Origin: Galaxea fascicularis
Taxonomy: Eukaryota > Cnidaria > Anthozoa > Scleractinia > Euphylliidae
Length of the DNA: 64,000 nt
NCBI GenBank assembly: GCA_948470475.1
Contig: OX419347.1
Span: 7,986,068 to 8,050,067 of the forward strand
Direction of reading: 5' to 3'
The notes beneath the pieces are model-generated. The model did no database searches. It was not told the DNA's origin and worked only from the letters and a program-made list of their open reading frames with translations. Below are positions 1 to 13,400 of this stretch, piece after piece. Position numbers and translations under genes: made by a program. Positions within the stretch are counted from its first letter, which is position 1. The number at the start of each line of letters is the position of its first letter.

Positions 1-105
1 GTAGAAAACTTGGTTTGAACACGAATAACAGCGACGATGAAGAAGAGGATGATGAAATAATTGGTCCTATGCCTGCTCCTCCGCCTAAAGTAAAAAGGAA
101 ACGAG
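1..105 (+). CDS. PPWD1: PPWD1 exon w1 (partial)
   Basis: Acidic linker (DDEEEDDE) followed by a basic KVKRKR stretch that could act as a nuclear localisation signal. Frame starts at base 3. Donor GT at 106; ends in phase 1. The exon begins outside the window. Confidence 0.88.
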
Positions 106-3100
106 GTAATTATTAAGGATAGCGGAAGAAAATTGAATCATACAGGCGCTGCTGGAAAGCTTCAGACAATCAGTCACGTTAAAACGTAGACTGCAGACTG
201 CAGACCGTGCAGACCGTGCAGACTGGAAAAAATTTACTGGATATTTAATCACTGCAAAAACGCTTCATATTAATAGCAACGTCCTTGTATGGGAACCTGA
301 CAATGCGAATGTACTTTTGACGGAGCATGGTGAGATAAACTGGGCTATAGTCCTGGGTGTCTAAAAAACTCAGACCTTGGATTGATGTTTTCAAATATCT
401 GTACATTATAATGACGAACATTTTGCTCTGGAGCCATCATCTTTAATAACCAGAAGCCATATTGGCCTTCACTCGGCCTTCCAAGTAATGTTTCGGAAAT
501 TGTGCACAATTTTCTACTTGACTGAAACACATACACGGTTGTAATTATAATAAAGAACCTGAACCTGAACATAGTGTGACGAAATCTGAATTCGTTTCCA
601 TATTTTACTTTCACTACAGATGACAGATGACAGACACCCAGTGATCTGATGTAAATGGTTGCCTGTATTTTTAAGACACCTGTAAAAACTACATGTACAT
701 TCATATTGTGCTCACGCACTATGGGCCCCCTAGTTTTTGTAAAGGACGTTGCTATAAGATGAAATGTGTTTAAAGTGATTAAATATTAACTAAAAAGTCT
801 ATCTGCACAGTCTGCATGGTCTGGATGGTCTGCAGTCTTGTTTTAAGATGACCGCAGATCAATTCTGAGTGATTGTAAAAATGGCATTTGCACAGTGCTT
901 GGGTTACAAATGTAGTACTGCAACAGTAGATTTTTTCCAAGGTTTTGTGTGACACCTGAATACACTTTGAATTTTCACCACCCCTAAACTATACACGTAC
1001 AGTCTCACGTCACTGTTGTTGACCATTAATTTAGCAGTACACGTATACAGGACATTTTGTCACACAAACCTACAGTACATGGGGTAGTTTTTTGGCCCAG
1101 ATTTCTGTACAGCTCATGTAGCTCAGGAAATGCTAAGTGACCAAACATCATCAAATATTGCTTGGTTAGTAGTCATGTTGATGTTTGAAGCCATGGCCAA
1201 ACTTAGTCATAAACCTTTATTTTCAGATCAATCATAGATCAAAAACCTAATACGTATAATAATGTATAAACCACAAAATGTGGTATCTACTGTATAAAGA
1301 AACCACATGTCAAATGGCCGTGGAGTTTGTGTTCCCCTGTAGTATAGACAAGTTTCAGTGGTACAGGTGCCCAAAGCTAAGACCTTGTATGAATCAGGGC
1401 ATGAAATTAACTCTTTTTTCTGGTAGCCACTTGGCTCCTAAATTTTACAAAGTTGTAGCCAATTCCAAAAAGTTGGTCACCATTTTCAAAGACAAAACTT
1501 TTTTTTATGCTGTCAGCATTCTACAGCTGTAGATAGACCCTCCAAAATGAAGTTAGCAAATGATCTTTAATTTCAGCAATTCAAATTGAAGAATCGTGAT
1601 GTCCTTTGATTACATGTACCCCGCAAAATGTACATGTGTTACAAAGTGGACACTAGGATTAGTCATAATTTTTATACAATGATGATGACATCTAGTTTTC
1701 GATGGAGATGCATGTGCTGTGTTTTGGAAACAAACTTACATGTAACGATGAAGTTTGCTGAAGACTTAGCTTTGAAAACCTTAATTCACTATGCAGTGTA
1801 TCTCTAAGTAAGGTATGATGAAGCATTCTAGTTGCCAATCTGGTGACAGACTTTCAGGATTTGGTTGCCAAAGTGAAAAATTTAGTTGCATTGGCACCAG
1901 TATTGGGCACAATTTCATGCCCTGATGAACCCATCAACTCTTTCTTGTCACGCTGTTATATTGTTCTATATCAACCAATACGTTCTACAGAAGCATTGTT
2001 TCTTCTTCTTGAAAGTTGAAATGCAGTGTTGTTACTTTGAAAGTAATGGTGTTATGAGTTCATTGTGTTGAGAAGTGGGTTGTTTGGTACATGTATCTAA
2101 TCAGAACGCAGGATTGTCGGAACAGCAACAAGGTTATTTATTCCAAACAAATGTAAACTCCACACAAGGCTTCACAATAAGCTTACACTAGGCTTGTAAA
2201 ATTACACTCGACCTCCGTCACACTTTAATACTCACGGCCTCCGCCAAATGTACACGCAACCTCTGTCATACTTCAATAAACACGGCCTCCGCCAAATGTA
2301 TACGCGACCTCTGTCACACTCTTCTCACTAAGACTCTAAGACTTTCTTCTAGGAAAAACTCTAAAGCTACACCGATCGGCTTACATACTTTACAACAAAA
2401 GATTCTAGAACTTTCCGGCTCGACTAAATAAAGTAACATTACAATAACAAACTATTTACAGCGACATATACAAACGGCTTAAAATAGAATTACTGAATCA
2501 CAATGATACAACACTAATTAAATATGCAGAAGATTCCAGACGAAATTAGCGTATTCGCGAATCTTCACGTAACTCACGCAGCAATTTTTCGTAACAAATG
2601 GTTACATGCAGTTCTTTTTCTTTTAACACCTGCTGATTTCCATTGAAATGTACAAAACCAAAACTGTTACTTTTGGATTCCTCTGCTCCAGATAAATTAT
2701 AGGACTTCTAATCTCTGAAAAAGAAAAAATAACTCCTGAGTATTCAGTATCTTTTAAAATTTTTGCCTCTGAGAATTAAGCAATAACAAAGTTATGGTAA
2801 TGAGCAACAAGCCAGGGAACCCATAATTTCACTTGGTCCTGCCTGAGTGAAAAGCTCAAATTTTTTGTGATTTTGTCACACTTTCCATGATTCTTATTAT
2901 CCCAATTATAAAATATTTTAATTTGTAATGCTCATAAGTTACATTGTAAGCTCGTTTTGTGTGGTAAATAATAATTTTTTAAGTTAGGCAAGTGCAGCAG
3001 TTAAGTTTAACCTAGTTTTCAAAATCAGACTGCAATTTGTGCACAATTTGTGCCTTAAGTCTGCTAAAGAGCACTGAAAACTTTATTTATTACTTAAGGA

Positions 3101-6100
3101 ATCTTTTTGTCTCATTTTCCAGAGACTCTTAACTATTTGTGAAGTTAGGTGATTCTGATTGGTTTGGAGTAACAGGAGACAAAAACGTTGCACTCTCTAG
3201 GGGAAAGACAGAACACAAATCTGTGCATAGCCTTGGTTGGTTTTGGCTGGCACAGGAGTTGATGGGTTAAGTAAAAAAACTTTAACTGATTTTTAAAGAA
3301 ACAATTCTGTTCACCACAGCAAGGATTAATTTATTCTGACTTGTTAATATTATGATTGTAATCTTGATTCTAGTTTTAGAGTTTGAGCAAGTCTATCTGA
3401 AAAATATCCCATCAGCAGAGTCCTACGAGAAGAGTTTTATGCATAGGGATGTGATTTCACACTTACTTGTCACTGTGTAAGTTTGTTACTATAATTATAC
3501 ATGCACATACTGTATTATGAATCATTAACTACATTTACATGTACTGTACAGTAATGTAGCCTCCTCTTGCCCTTTGCAAAGTAGCTTGGTTTTGACAATA
3601 CTTTTTATTATAAATCGACTTAGGTTAGTATAAGAATTCCCTGAATCTGACTTCATTACCACAAGCTTCAAAGTGAAAGTTTACATGTAAGTTTCAGCCA
3701 GTCATACAATAAATCATTGCAAGGCAATCCTGATAACATCCAATGGAAATACAAACTTCAACTGCAGTAAAAAGATGTGCTACACCAGATTTTAAAACCA
3801 CTAAAAAACCACTCATTAGATGTGGCCAAAAAATATGACATTGTGGCACAAATAAACGTTACATGCAACACACCTGACGTGTAGAAATTGACTAAACTTT
3901 GCATACTAAGAAAATAAATAAAAGTGAATGAACAGGGAGAACTGACCGACCTAGGATATCCTACATACCTCTCCATCATGCTGTCAGAATAATTATTAGT
4001 TTCTGACTAATAATTCATTCCAACCATTTAATTCAAGCATCAGAAATTACATATTCTGACTATGCTATCACAATCTTCAAAGTGAAAGTTTATTTACATT
4101 TAGGATGCATCTGCCAGTCATACAATAATATATTTATCGTAAGGCAATCCTGATGGAGACAATTAAAGGGGAAATGAGCCAGTCAAACAAGGCTAACAAT
4201 CATATTAATACCAAGAATTTTGGATACTTACAGGAAAGCATCCACAAATCAGTATCGAATCACACCGTTTCCCATCAATGGGGTACCGATTTTTTCCGAT
4301 TCCTTTAAATGCTTTACCCGATTTTATCGGTGCTGATTGAAACGGAATCGGCAATGGGTCACATATTTGTTTTCATCGGGCAGAAGTAATTTAAATCAAA
4401 GCTCAAATTGTCTGTCACACTTTACTGATCTTGGCATTTCAGCAAAAGAGTGACAGGTTATTTTGGATGCACAAACAAAAGTTTTAATAAGTGTTTAGGC
4501 TCTTATTTTACCATCTCTTTCATGTACACATGTCTTCTTCCATCCAAAATTTAATGTTGCATCTTCAAACAATCGTCTGTGCATGTAATTCCCTTGACAT
4601 GACCAGATATTGATTAAGATTTGTGTATCAGATTTATTAAGTCACGAGAAGACACAGCGGGTTATTAATTTTAAGTCTTAACAACAACATCTGAAGGGAA
4701 GTGCAATTTTTGTATGATATCTTGGGCTTGTGTTAACCACAAAGGTGTAACAGATGAAGAATACTCTTAAGAGGCAATCAAAATGTAGGTGTGTTAGCTG
4801 AAATTCAGCAAAGAGAAGCAAACAACTGCAACCAAAAGTTGTGATTGAAAGTGATCCTTAAGTACATGTACCCTGTTGCTTATTTAGCTGCAGGAAAGCA
4901 TTGAAAGAGGCTTTCAACTGTTTCTCCTGTTTTGAGTACTGAAACTGGTGATTTTTTTGTCACAGGCACTGTGTCTGACAGGTTCATGTCTTTCCTACCG
5001 TATTTAAAATTAAAGTTGTCGGCCTGGTTTGCTTACATAGAATGGGCAAAGTTCTCACTTCTAGAAACAGTGTGTAAAAATTTGCACTTTTTAAAAAAAA
5101 TGTTGGCCAACTAGATTCAAAGTGAAAATTATCCGAAGTGTCGAGAAAGCAAAGCAGTTTCACACTATGCTCAAGTTCTAAGACTGACAAGTAAGTCGCA
5201 CAGCCATTCTCTCTTTTACAATCATTTTGGTTGATATCATCAGTGCTGTGTGGTGTTTTGCATCAAATTGTGACTCATTTTACAGTTTGTTGGATTGAAA
5301 TGCGTCGACCAGTGTGGAGCGGTTGTCGTCAGAAACAACTGGGCTGAACATTGAAAAGCCTTTAAGCTTTGGTTAAATTATATTTTTGTGTCTTCAAGCA
5401 AAGTTGAAACCCAATGTACAATGCACAGAAATATTGTTATGGAGTACAAAAAAAGCTACTTTTAATTAGCTTTTTTCTATTTTTTTTTGTAATTTAGGTT
5501 AGTATCATAAGTTGGTATTGTAAGTATTGTAAGTAGAGTTTAGTATTCTATTTAATTTATAATAAAAAATTAAAACAAAAACAAAAGAAAAAAGCTAAAG
5601 TAAGGTGAATAGAATGAAAGACTTTGAGGTTTTAATTAAATGACTCATCTTATTTGACTCTGATTGAATTGGTAAAAGGTATCATCAACATCACAAACAG
5701 CAACCAGAGACAACAAATCGGTACCAATTACGAACCATCGGAAAATTAACTGGGTCTGTTTCCAGTAGTCAGGTCCCTGACCAATATTTGGACGTATTCC
5801 CGAAACAATCTAGATTCCAAACTGTCCTCTACATCTGTCCTTAGCAGAAACAGACCTCCACCTGCTATGCCTCTGAAAAAACCTGTGACCCCTGCATTAC
5901 AATGTAGCAGCAGTAGAGGCTCCTCCTGCCCGTAAAGAATGAGTACTAAAATTAATGAAGCAATGTCAGTCACGATACCCTTGAAGCTAGTCTTAAAGTA
6001 ATCTCTAATACTAGAGTAGCCTACTGTATAGCCTGAGAATCTTCACAGGGAATGAGAATCTTTCCTTACATGACTGTACAATGTAAGCTTTCTGAAACCA

Positions 6101-7442
6101 CAACTTGATTGCATTTCCTAAGCTGATCCATCTTACTTACATTAACATTCATGGCTACATATACCCATCATGGGGCCATAACAAGCCTTGGGAAGACGTA
6201 CAAAAGCCCATGTTCGAAAAATGACTAGTTTTCCTAAAGTCAACCCACACGGCCAAACACAGGACTTAAGCGGCTTGGTGCTGAACAAGGTGTTCTTTGC
6301 TCTACCCATCTCAAATAAATCTGGTCTGCTTGGAAGAAATTTCCAATCCACTACAAATCAACATCATCGCTACATAGTAACGGCCAATATTGGGCAGATT
6401 TTCTTGTGGGTAAGATCAAAGATCCTGCAGCACTGCAGTCATGCATATGATTATTGTAGCACTATTGCAAATGAGAGAAGTAGGAGGTACAAGCCAGTTG
6501 ATGTCTTTCCACTATATCTGAGTAAGGAAGCATTCTTTAGTCGAGCCAGTAATTCAGGACTGGGTTTCAAATCGCCACCTCTGAAGCGAATATTGAGCAA
6601 ATCATTCCTTGAGTACAGTAAGTGAGACATCGAGGCAAATTAGCATAACGAACAAAATCGAGACCAAGGTGTGAAGTTGAAGGAGGTACAAACAAACACT
6701 GAGATGAGCGATGACTCTAAACCTGTAATAGGACAAGTCTGCACAAACCAAACAACTGTTGTATTTAGCAGCTTTAAACAACAACCCTGCTTCCACACTG
6801 TCATCAAAGAAAATTGCGATTGGACCCCTTGGGCCCTCCAATGTGTCTCCAAAGGCTCTAATAGTTTTGTAAAAATAAAAGGTGCACCAGAAAGGTGAAA
6901 AGGCAAGTAAACGGAAAATATCTAATATGACCGTCACCAAAATCCCACAAGAATGCTAAATACCTTCGATGATCTGGAAAAAAATAATGTCCACATGATG
7001 GTATCCTGACTTTAATTTAGATCAAAAGTAAAAATGAAAAATTAATACTCTGACTCTTGACTAGCAAAAATGCTTTTAATGGTTAGATATAATCCCATTG
7101 AAATACTTTCACTCACTTTAGAGGAGAGAGATGAAAATAACATTCGGCTAATAAACGATGTCACGAAACAAACTAAAATAGATAATATTCCAGGTATACT
7201 GGTCTCAGTAGATTTTTGTAAAGCCTTTGACTCTCTTGAGAGCTCCTGTATTCAGCATAGTCTAGAGAAATGTAATTTTGGGGAGAGTACAGCTGTATAC
7301 GTAAATGGATCGGTATTTTTTACAAGGAAATTGAAAGCTTGGTTCCCAACAACAGATTCGCGACTAATTGGTTTCGGCCCTTCAGAGGTGTAAGACAGGG
7401 ATGTCCCCTTTCACCCTACCTCAACCCTCCAAGTTGCGACCA

Positions 7443-7492
<50 letters not shown>

Positions 7493-10400
7493 AGGAAGTC
7501 GCCAGCCTGGCGACTAAAATCAACGTGATAAAAATCCGGACAAAAAAAAGGCTGTGAGCGTTATGAATTCACTTGTTAAATTTAATTTCATTTGCCATTT
7601 TAATCTACTGAAACTTAGAAACAAATAGAATAAAGTTTCAACCGTTTATTCCAAGAACCCAATGTTGTACTGTTCTGGTTATGCAAAATGCAGTCATGTA
7701 AAACAAACACAGAAATTATTATTGACATTGACAAATTATAAATGAAGAAAGTTTCCGTTAAGAGTTGTGTAGTCCTATGATAAAACTATAGTTACACTTT
7801 AATATACATATTGAAAATAATCTTCTATGCACAGTTTACAAAATGAATGTACAGTATGCAGCTTTAATATATACAATGATTGAAATAACTGTGCAGATAC
7901 TGGGCATTCTAACTCAAATGAATGAATGTCTCTGACCTTCGTTATTCTAGAAAAATAATGTCAAGTAGAATTAAGCAATAATTCGCACCACTTAATTGAC
8001 TTGTCTAGTACTGTCATTTCCATCAGTTTCCAGTATCCATCAGTTTCCTTGAAAATATCACACTTACAACTGTAACAGATCCTTACCTGGACAGTTCAGT
8101 GAAGAGTGTAAATATTAGCCATGAAAATTTCACTCACCTGAACAGAATGGCACCTTCTAAAAATGAGCATGTCACAAAAATTATATTTGTTTTTTACATG
8201 TAACTGTATGGATACTGGTATCACCTGCATGGATACTGGGCAACATACTGTACATGTATCAAGAATTATTAGGTTGTTGGACATCTCTGTTGTTATCCTG
8301 GCTCTCATTTCCCAAACAATGGTAATTTACATTATACACTGTACATGTAGTACTAGAGTAGCAATATTAGTGATCATCTGCCTCGAAAACAAGGCTTGAA
8401 ATGGAAACTGTCTGGTAAAAGAGGTTGTGTGAGGGACTTTGTAATTATTTTAGTATTAGATTCTTTGCATTGCAAGACTGTTCAAAGACAGCCAGGCTGC
8501 ATGGTTGTTGCCTTTGTGTTGCTTTACACTGAATGAAACAAAATGTTTGTTTACAAGATTGACTGTACAAAATTCTACAACATCTTTTCACAGAACAGAA
8601 TTTATTATCACTGCAAGTTGTGATGGTCACATCAAGATTTGGAAAAAGCAGGATGAGGGACTTGAATTTGTAAAGCATTTCAAAGCGCATCTAGGTGAGA
8701 ATTTCTTGTTAATTATACAGTTACATTTTACATCTACAGTACTGTACAGTGCAGCTTGAAGATTTATGTGAACCAAAACATAATTATATGCATGCAAAAA
8801 AGTGCATAGTGCAAAATGTGTAAGTGAGTCTAAAATAATAATCGGTATGTGTCACCATTACACAGAAAGGCTCACTAGTCCAGCATTTATGTGTAAGCTC
8901 ACTTATTGTCTTCCTTTTGTTGTCAGCCATTGTAGAGTTTAGAATTCTTATTATATTTCAATAATATGATTGCCACTATTCATTAATTAATTTACTGGTA
9001 CATGATCCTGAACATTCATATTAAAGGCTGTTTCAATTACATTGTATATGTATAGAACCTGAGAGACATTAATTAATTATAATTATTGTTTGTTTGTTCT
9101 ACTTTTAAAGAAATAATTACATACCGGTATCAATAGATGACACATCATAAACACTTTTAAAGGAAATTCAGCGTTTGAGAAAGAGTATTTTGCTGTTTTA
9201 ATCATCTCTGATTGTACAGGTGCACACCCACTGCTTGGTGGATAGTTTTATTACTTGTATTAATCCTACTGTCAGACAAAAATAGTTGAATTTTATTCAT
9301 GTTTAGAAAATTTACATGTAGGTAGTTTCATGACACTACCCCTGAAATATGTTCAGTTGGTGAATGTTTGAAGGAGGGTGGGACAGGTGTCTCCACAAGG
9401 AGATAAAGCAGTCATAAAGTGAAGAGATTTATTGTTAGAACTCTTACTTGTGATTAACAAATGGTCAATGGCTCAGCATGTGCTATTGAGTTAGGGTGCA
9501 TGTGGGAGTTTGCTAAACGTGATAGAAGCATAAGAGTTGCTTGAGGTGATAGCTGAGAGTCACTCTAGCTTGTGATGCCATTTTCTTCTTTTCACAATGA
9601 TCGCACATCAGCTGTTGTCAGCAAGCATGCACTCATGGGCAAACAGTAAATGACCAGTTGGCCAATCAGAATGCATGATGTATTCAAGTTATGTTATAAA
9701 CTTGCAAAGCTATGATTTGGGACCAAAAATTGATACTGGAAGTGTCTGTTTGCATCCCATCTCTCCACACATACCGTGTACTGTACACTGTAATTATTGC
9801 TTGACAGTGTGCATAAACGTAAAAGCACAAGTGACTTGTGGGGTACAGCTGTATTTAAGATTGAAATAGATTCCATTCATCACTGTGTGTGTGGTCTGAC
9901 AATACATGGATAATGTCAGTGCTAAGAACAAAGATGTACATTATGCCATGAGCCACTGGTGAGTAGCATGATTGATGTTCTTACCATGTTTTGACACTCT
10001 CCATGAGTTGTCACATTACACACACTGACAAATACAGTGTAGAACCTATTAATAATATTTTATACATTGTTGTTTTTAGTTTCTTTGACATGTAGCATCA
10101 TTCATGCATGTATACCCTAAAACAAATGCAAACTCATTTTGACCATTCAAAATGTGCAGTTTAGACCACTTATTGTATAATCCATGGCACAGTATTACCA
10201 CTCACAAACAAGTTTGGAGGTGCACCCCTGTGATAGTAGGTGGCTGTGGCAATAATATTGAAGCTATCATTTTAGTAAAAGGCATATTGTTTGCTTATTT
10301 GAAGTATTGTTTAAAAAACGAGCAGCAGTGTTTCATCGGGTTTAAAAACACGAGGCGTAGCCGAGTGTTTTAGACCCGATAAAACACTGCTGCTCGTTTT

Positions 10401-13400
10401 TTAAACAGCTTCAAAAACTTTTGTGGTAGATCTATTCATTTGTAGACTAATCGTTGGGTTTATTGTTATATTTCCAGATAGAATTGGTTGTAACATTTAG
10501 CCGTGTCTATATCAAAATATAACGACACTCATTAAACATTAAATAAATTTCTTTTGTATTTCCTTTATGAATTATTAATGAGTTTTTGAAAGGCCTTTAA
10601 AAGTTAGTAAGAATAGCCAGCATTTTCTTTTTTGAAAGGTCTTCTTTCATTCTCAAGATAATATTCATGTTTTTGCTTTGAGATTGATGGTACCACAAGT
10701 GGTTTTAAGTTAGTATAATTATTATTATATAAATCACAAAATCAAGAATATCTCTGGAAATATTTGAGTGATTAATCATTCAGACTCGGCACCAGTAATG
10801 TATACTGTACATGTATGTCAGGTAATACACAAAAGGATACCCACTGTGATGTTGCCATAACAACACTCTAGGCTCCAGTGCTTGGTTGTCAAGAACCAAA
10901 TATCTCCATTTTTACCAGATAAGGAAAGACAGATGGCCCTACAGCTGTATTTCAAGCTCATGTCACGATGCTCATACAGTTTATTACTCATTACCTTGTA
11001 GGTGAACAATGCTTGATTAAGACTGGGAGAGTGAATTTTGGTTAAAATAGCAAACTACTCTGAAGCAGAATTTAGTTTACCATGGTAACACCACACATTT
11101 TTTCTTTCCTGGCACACATTACTGGTGCCAAGTTTGAATGGCATCATACTTACTTAAACCATATGATTTGTGATGTCATCAACTTTTAAGCAAAAACTTG
11201 AATATCTTGGGAGTGAAAGATGGTCTGTCAAAAAGGAAAAGTTGTTCTTACACTTTTGAAGGCCTTTCAAATAAGTGAACTTCATAAGCCCATTTTCGTC
11301 CTTGATGCTTTGCGGTCATGTATTTTTGTTTTGAAATTGCGCTATTGTTAAATGATGGCTCTGATTGGTCAATTATTTTTATCAGGCTTTTGATTTGGTT
11401 CATCACGCCAAGTTGTTGCTTGAGTGGTTTCGCGTGTTGCCTCACTGACTCTTGTGACTGTAAACGGCCAATATTTACAACTACTACAAATTGTTGCCAA
11501 AATAATAAAAGGAATGTGAGAAGGACTAAACAGAGAACATATTTACGGCCATCGACTTGGAGATTTGTTCACGATGCATTGAAACAAGGGTGATGAAACA
11601 AGGGCTTCGAAGGTCAGTAGTTTCAAGAATTATTAACGATTGCGGCGCACAAAGCATTAACGATGAAAAATAATTAATGGGCCTTCAAATAAGAGTTACA
11701 TTTTTCAAGTATTGTTCTGAGGCCAAACATAGCCAAGTTGCTGGTGACTTGATGATTTACAGCGGCTGGAGCTCCGGCAGAAGTTACTGCCTCCATTGAA
11801 AGCTCAGCAAAAGTATTGTGTAACTACATCGACAGTCATATAGAATGTATTTGTGTCACACTACAGGAGCTATTCACTGTATTGCTGCCAGTTCTGATGG
11901 ACAGGTGATGTGTTCTACTGCTGAAGACAAATCACTCAAAGTTTTTGATGTTGTCAACTTTGGTAAGTCTATGAACTGTGGGATTTTCCTGAATGTTGCT
12001 CCTCTCTTTGGACTACTAACCTAACTAGTGACATGCAGTTAGTACAGTCATGTACCTTGTTACATTGCTATGGAAAGTTTCTGGACCCCGTATCTAGAAA
12101 TGCTATTGTCAGTATATTAAACACAGACCAGCTATTAATTTTGACTGCATGTTTTTAGTCAAAATGTGCAATACCTTTGACCAATCACAGTGGATGCAAA
12201 TAGCTCAGTGCACCAATCAGAAGTTTAGTTACATGTAGCCAGCACCAAGGGCAGAAAGTCATGGTGGAGCAAGTTATGGTTTTAGTTCTGTTCATTGGTG
12301 CATGTTTTTTGTAACCAATCACAGAGCAAAATAAAGTAAAGGCCAAAGTGAAAATGAATTACCAGTCCCTGTATGCCAAAATGATGCAGTTTAGGAGAGA
12401 CCAAGATTTTACAGTGTTATGCCAAATAATTTCGACAGTGATATTTTTTACACCCTTTTTGCAGTAAATAAATAAATAAATATAAATCTGCCATTTTACA
12501 TGTTATATGGTGAAATAAAAAATAATTAAATTTTGCTGTACCATTGCACTTGTCTAATTAATGCTCATAGCTAAAAGGGCGTGAGAATAAAGGCAATAAT
12601 CAAATGTGTATTGATGTACAGCTGTAGAAATAACTCCTTACTAGTTCTAGGGTTCTTCTTTTATGCTGGTGATTGACAATTTTTGCCTCCTGTAGACAAC
12701 AAGTTTGCCTGCAACTCTGACTTCAGCCAACAAACAAAATGAGAGAAAAGTCAATACTTTTTGTCATTTTGCCACCTCTTGGACCCCTTTCTTCAACTTC
12801 AACTCTGTTTAAGAAGGAAAACCCTGCATTCCGTGATAAGTATTTATGAAATAATAATGTACCGGGTATGAGGAGTTATGAGAAGAATATTCACTTTGAG
12901 AATGGGGCAGTGGACAGTCATGTATTTTTATATAAGTTGGGATGTGATAATTTATTTACTCATGTGTTTGTTTCCTAGATATGATAAACATGTTAAGATT
13001 AGAATTCGTGCCTGGTCAGTGTGAGTGGATGTTTCCTCCAGGAGCAGCAGTCGCCGCAGTGGCATGGTATTAGGAATCATAAATTGTATTAATTAAAAAT
13101 GTTTCAGCATTGCTGTTCATGACTTGCTCTATCAGTGTTCTCCCCAGGTTTTCAAGCCAGGCAGCTTGATTCGTTGAAAATTTGTGAAGACCGAGTTTAA
13201 GGGGAGACTAACTTAACTAACAATTGTTGCTGTGGAAACCCTAACTTGCACAAACAAGGTGTCTGGCTACGTTTTTAAGGACCAACTCATATTGGAGGAG
13301 TTTTGGACTCTATAAAGAACCCTGCTTTCTTAACACAGCACAGCACCTACTTTTGTCCATGATAGTTGTATTTTAATATTGTTCTTAATCTCATTATATG

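Noticed and set aside
345..719. 124-codon - strand ORF at the left edge
   Set aside because: No domain or coding character, and it lies inside the inverted-repeat element at 178-846.
2211..2321. CRISPR-like repeats
   Set aside because: Only 2.3 contiguous 48-bp units without spacers, in a eukaryotic genome; simple tandem repeat.
6188..6625. 145-codon + strand ORF
   Set aside because: It overlaps, on the opposite strand, the decayed DIRS-like fragment, and has no recognisable domain; best explained as its antisense shadow.
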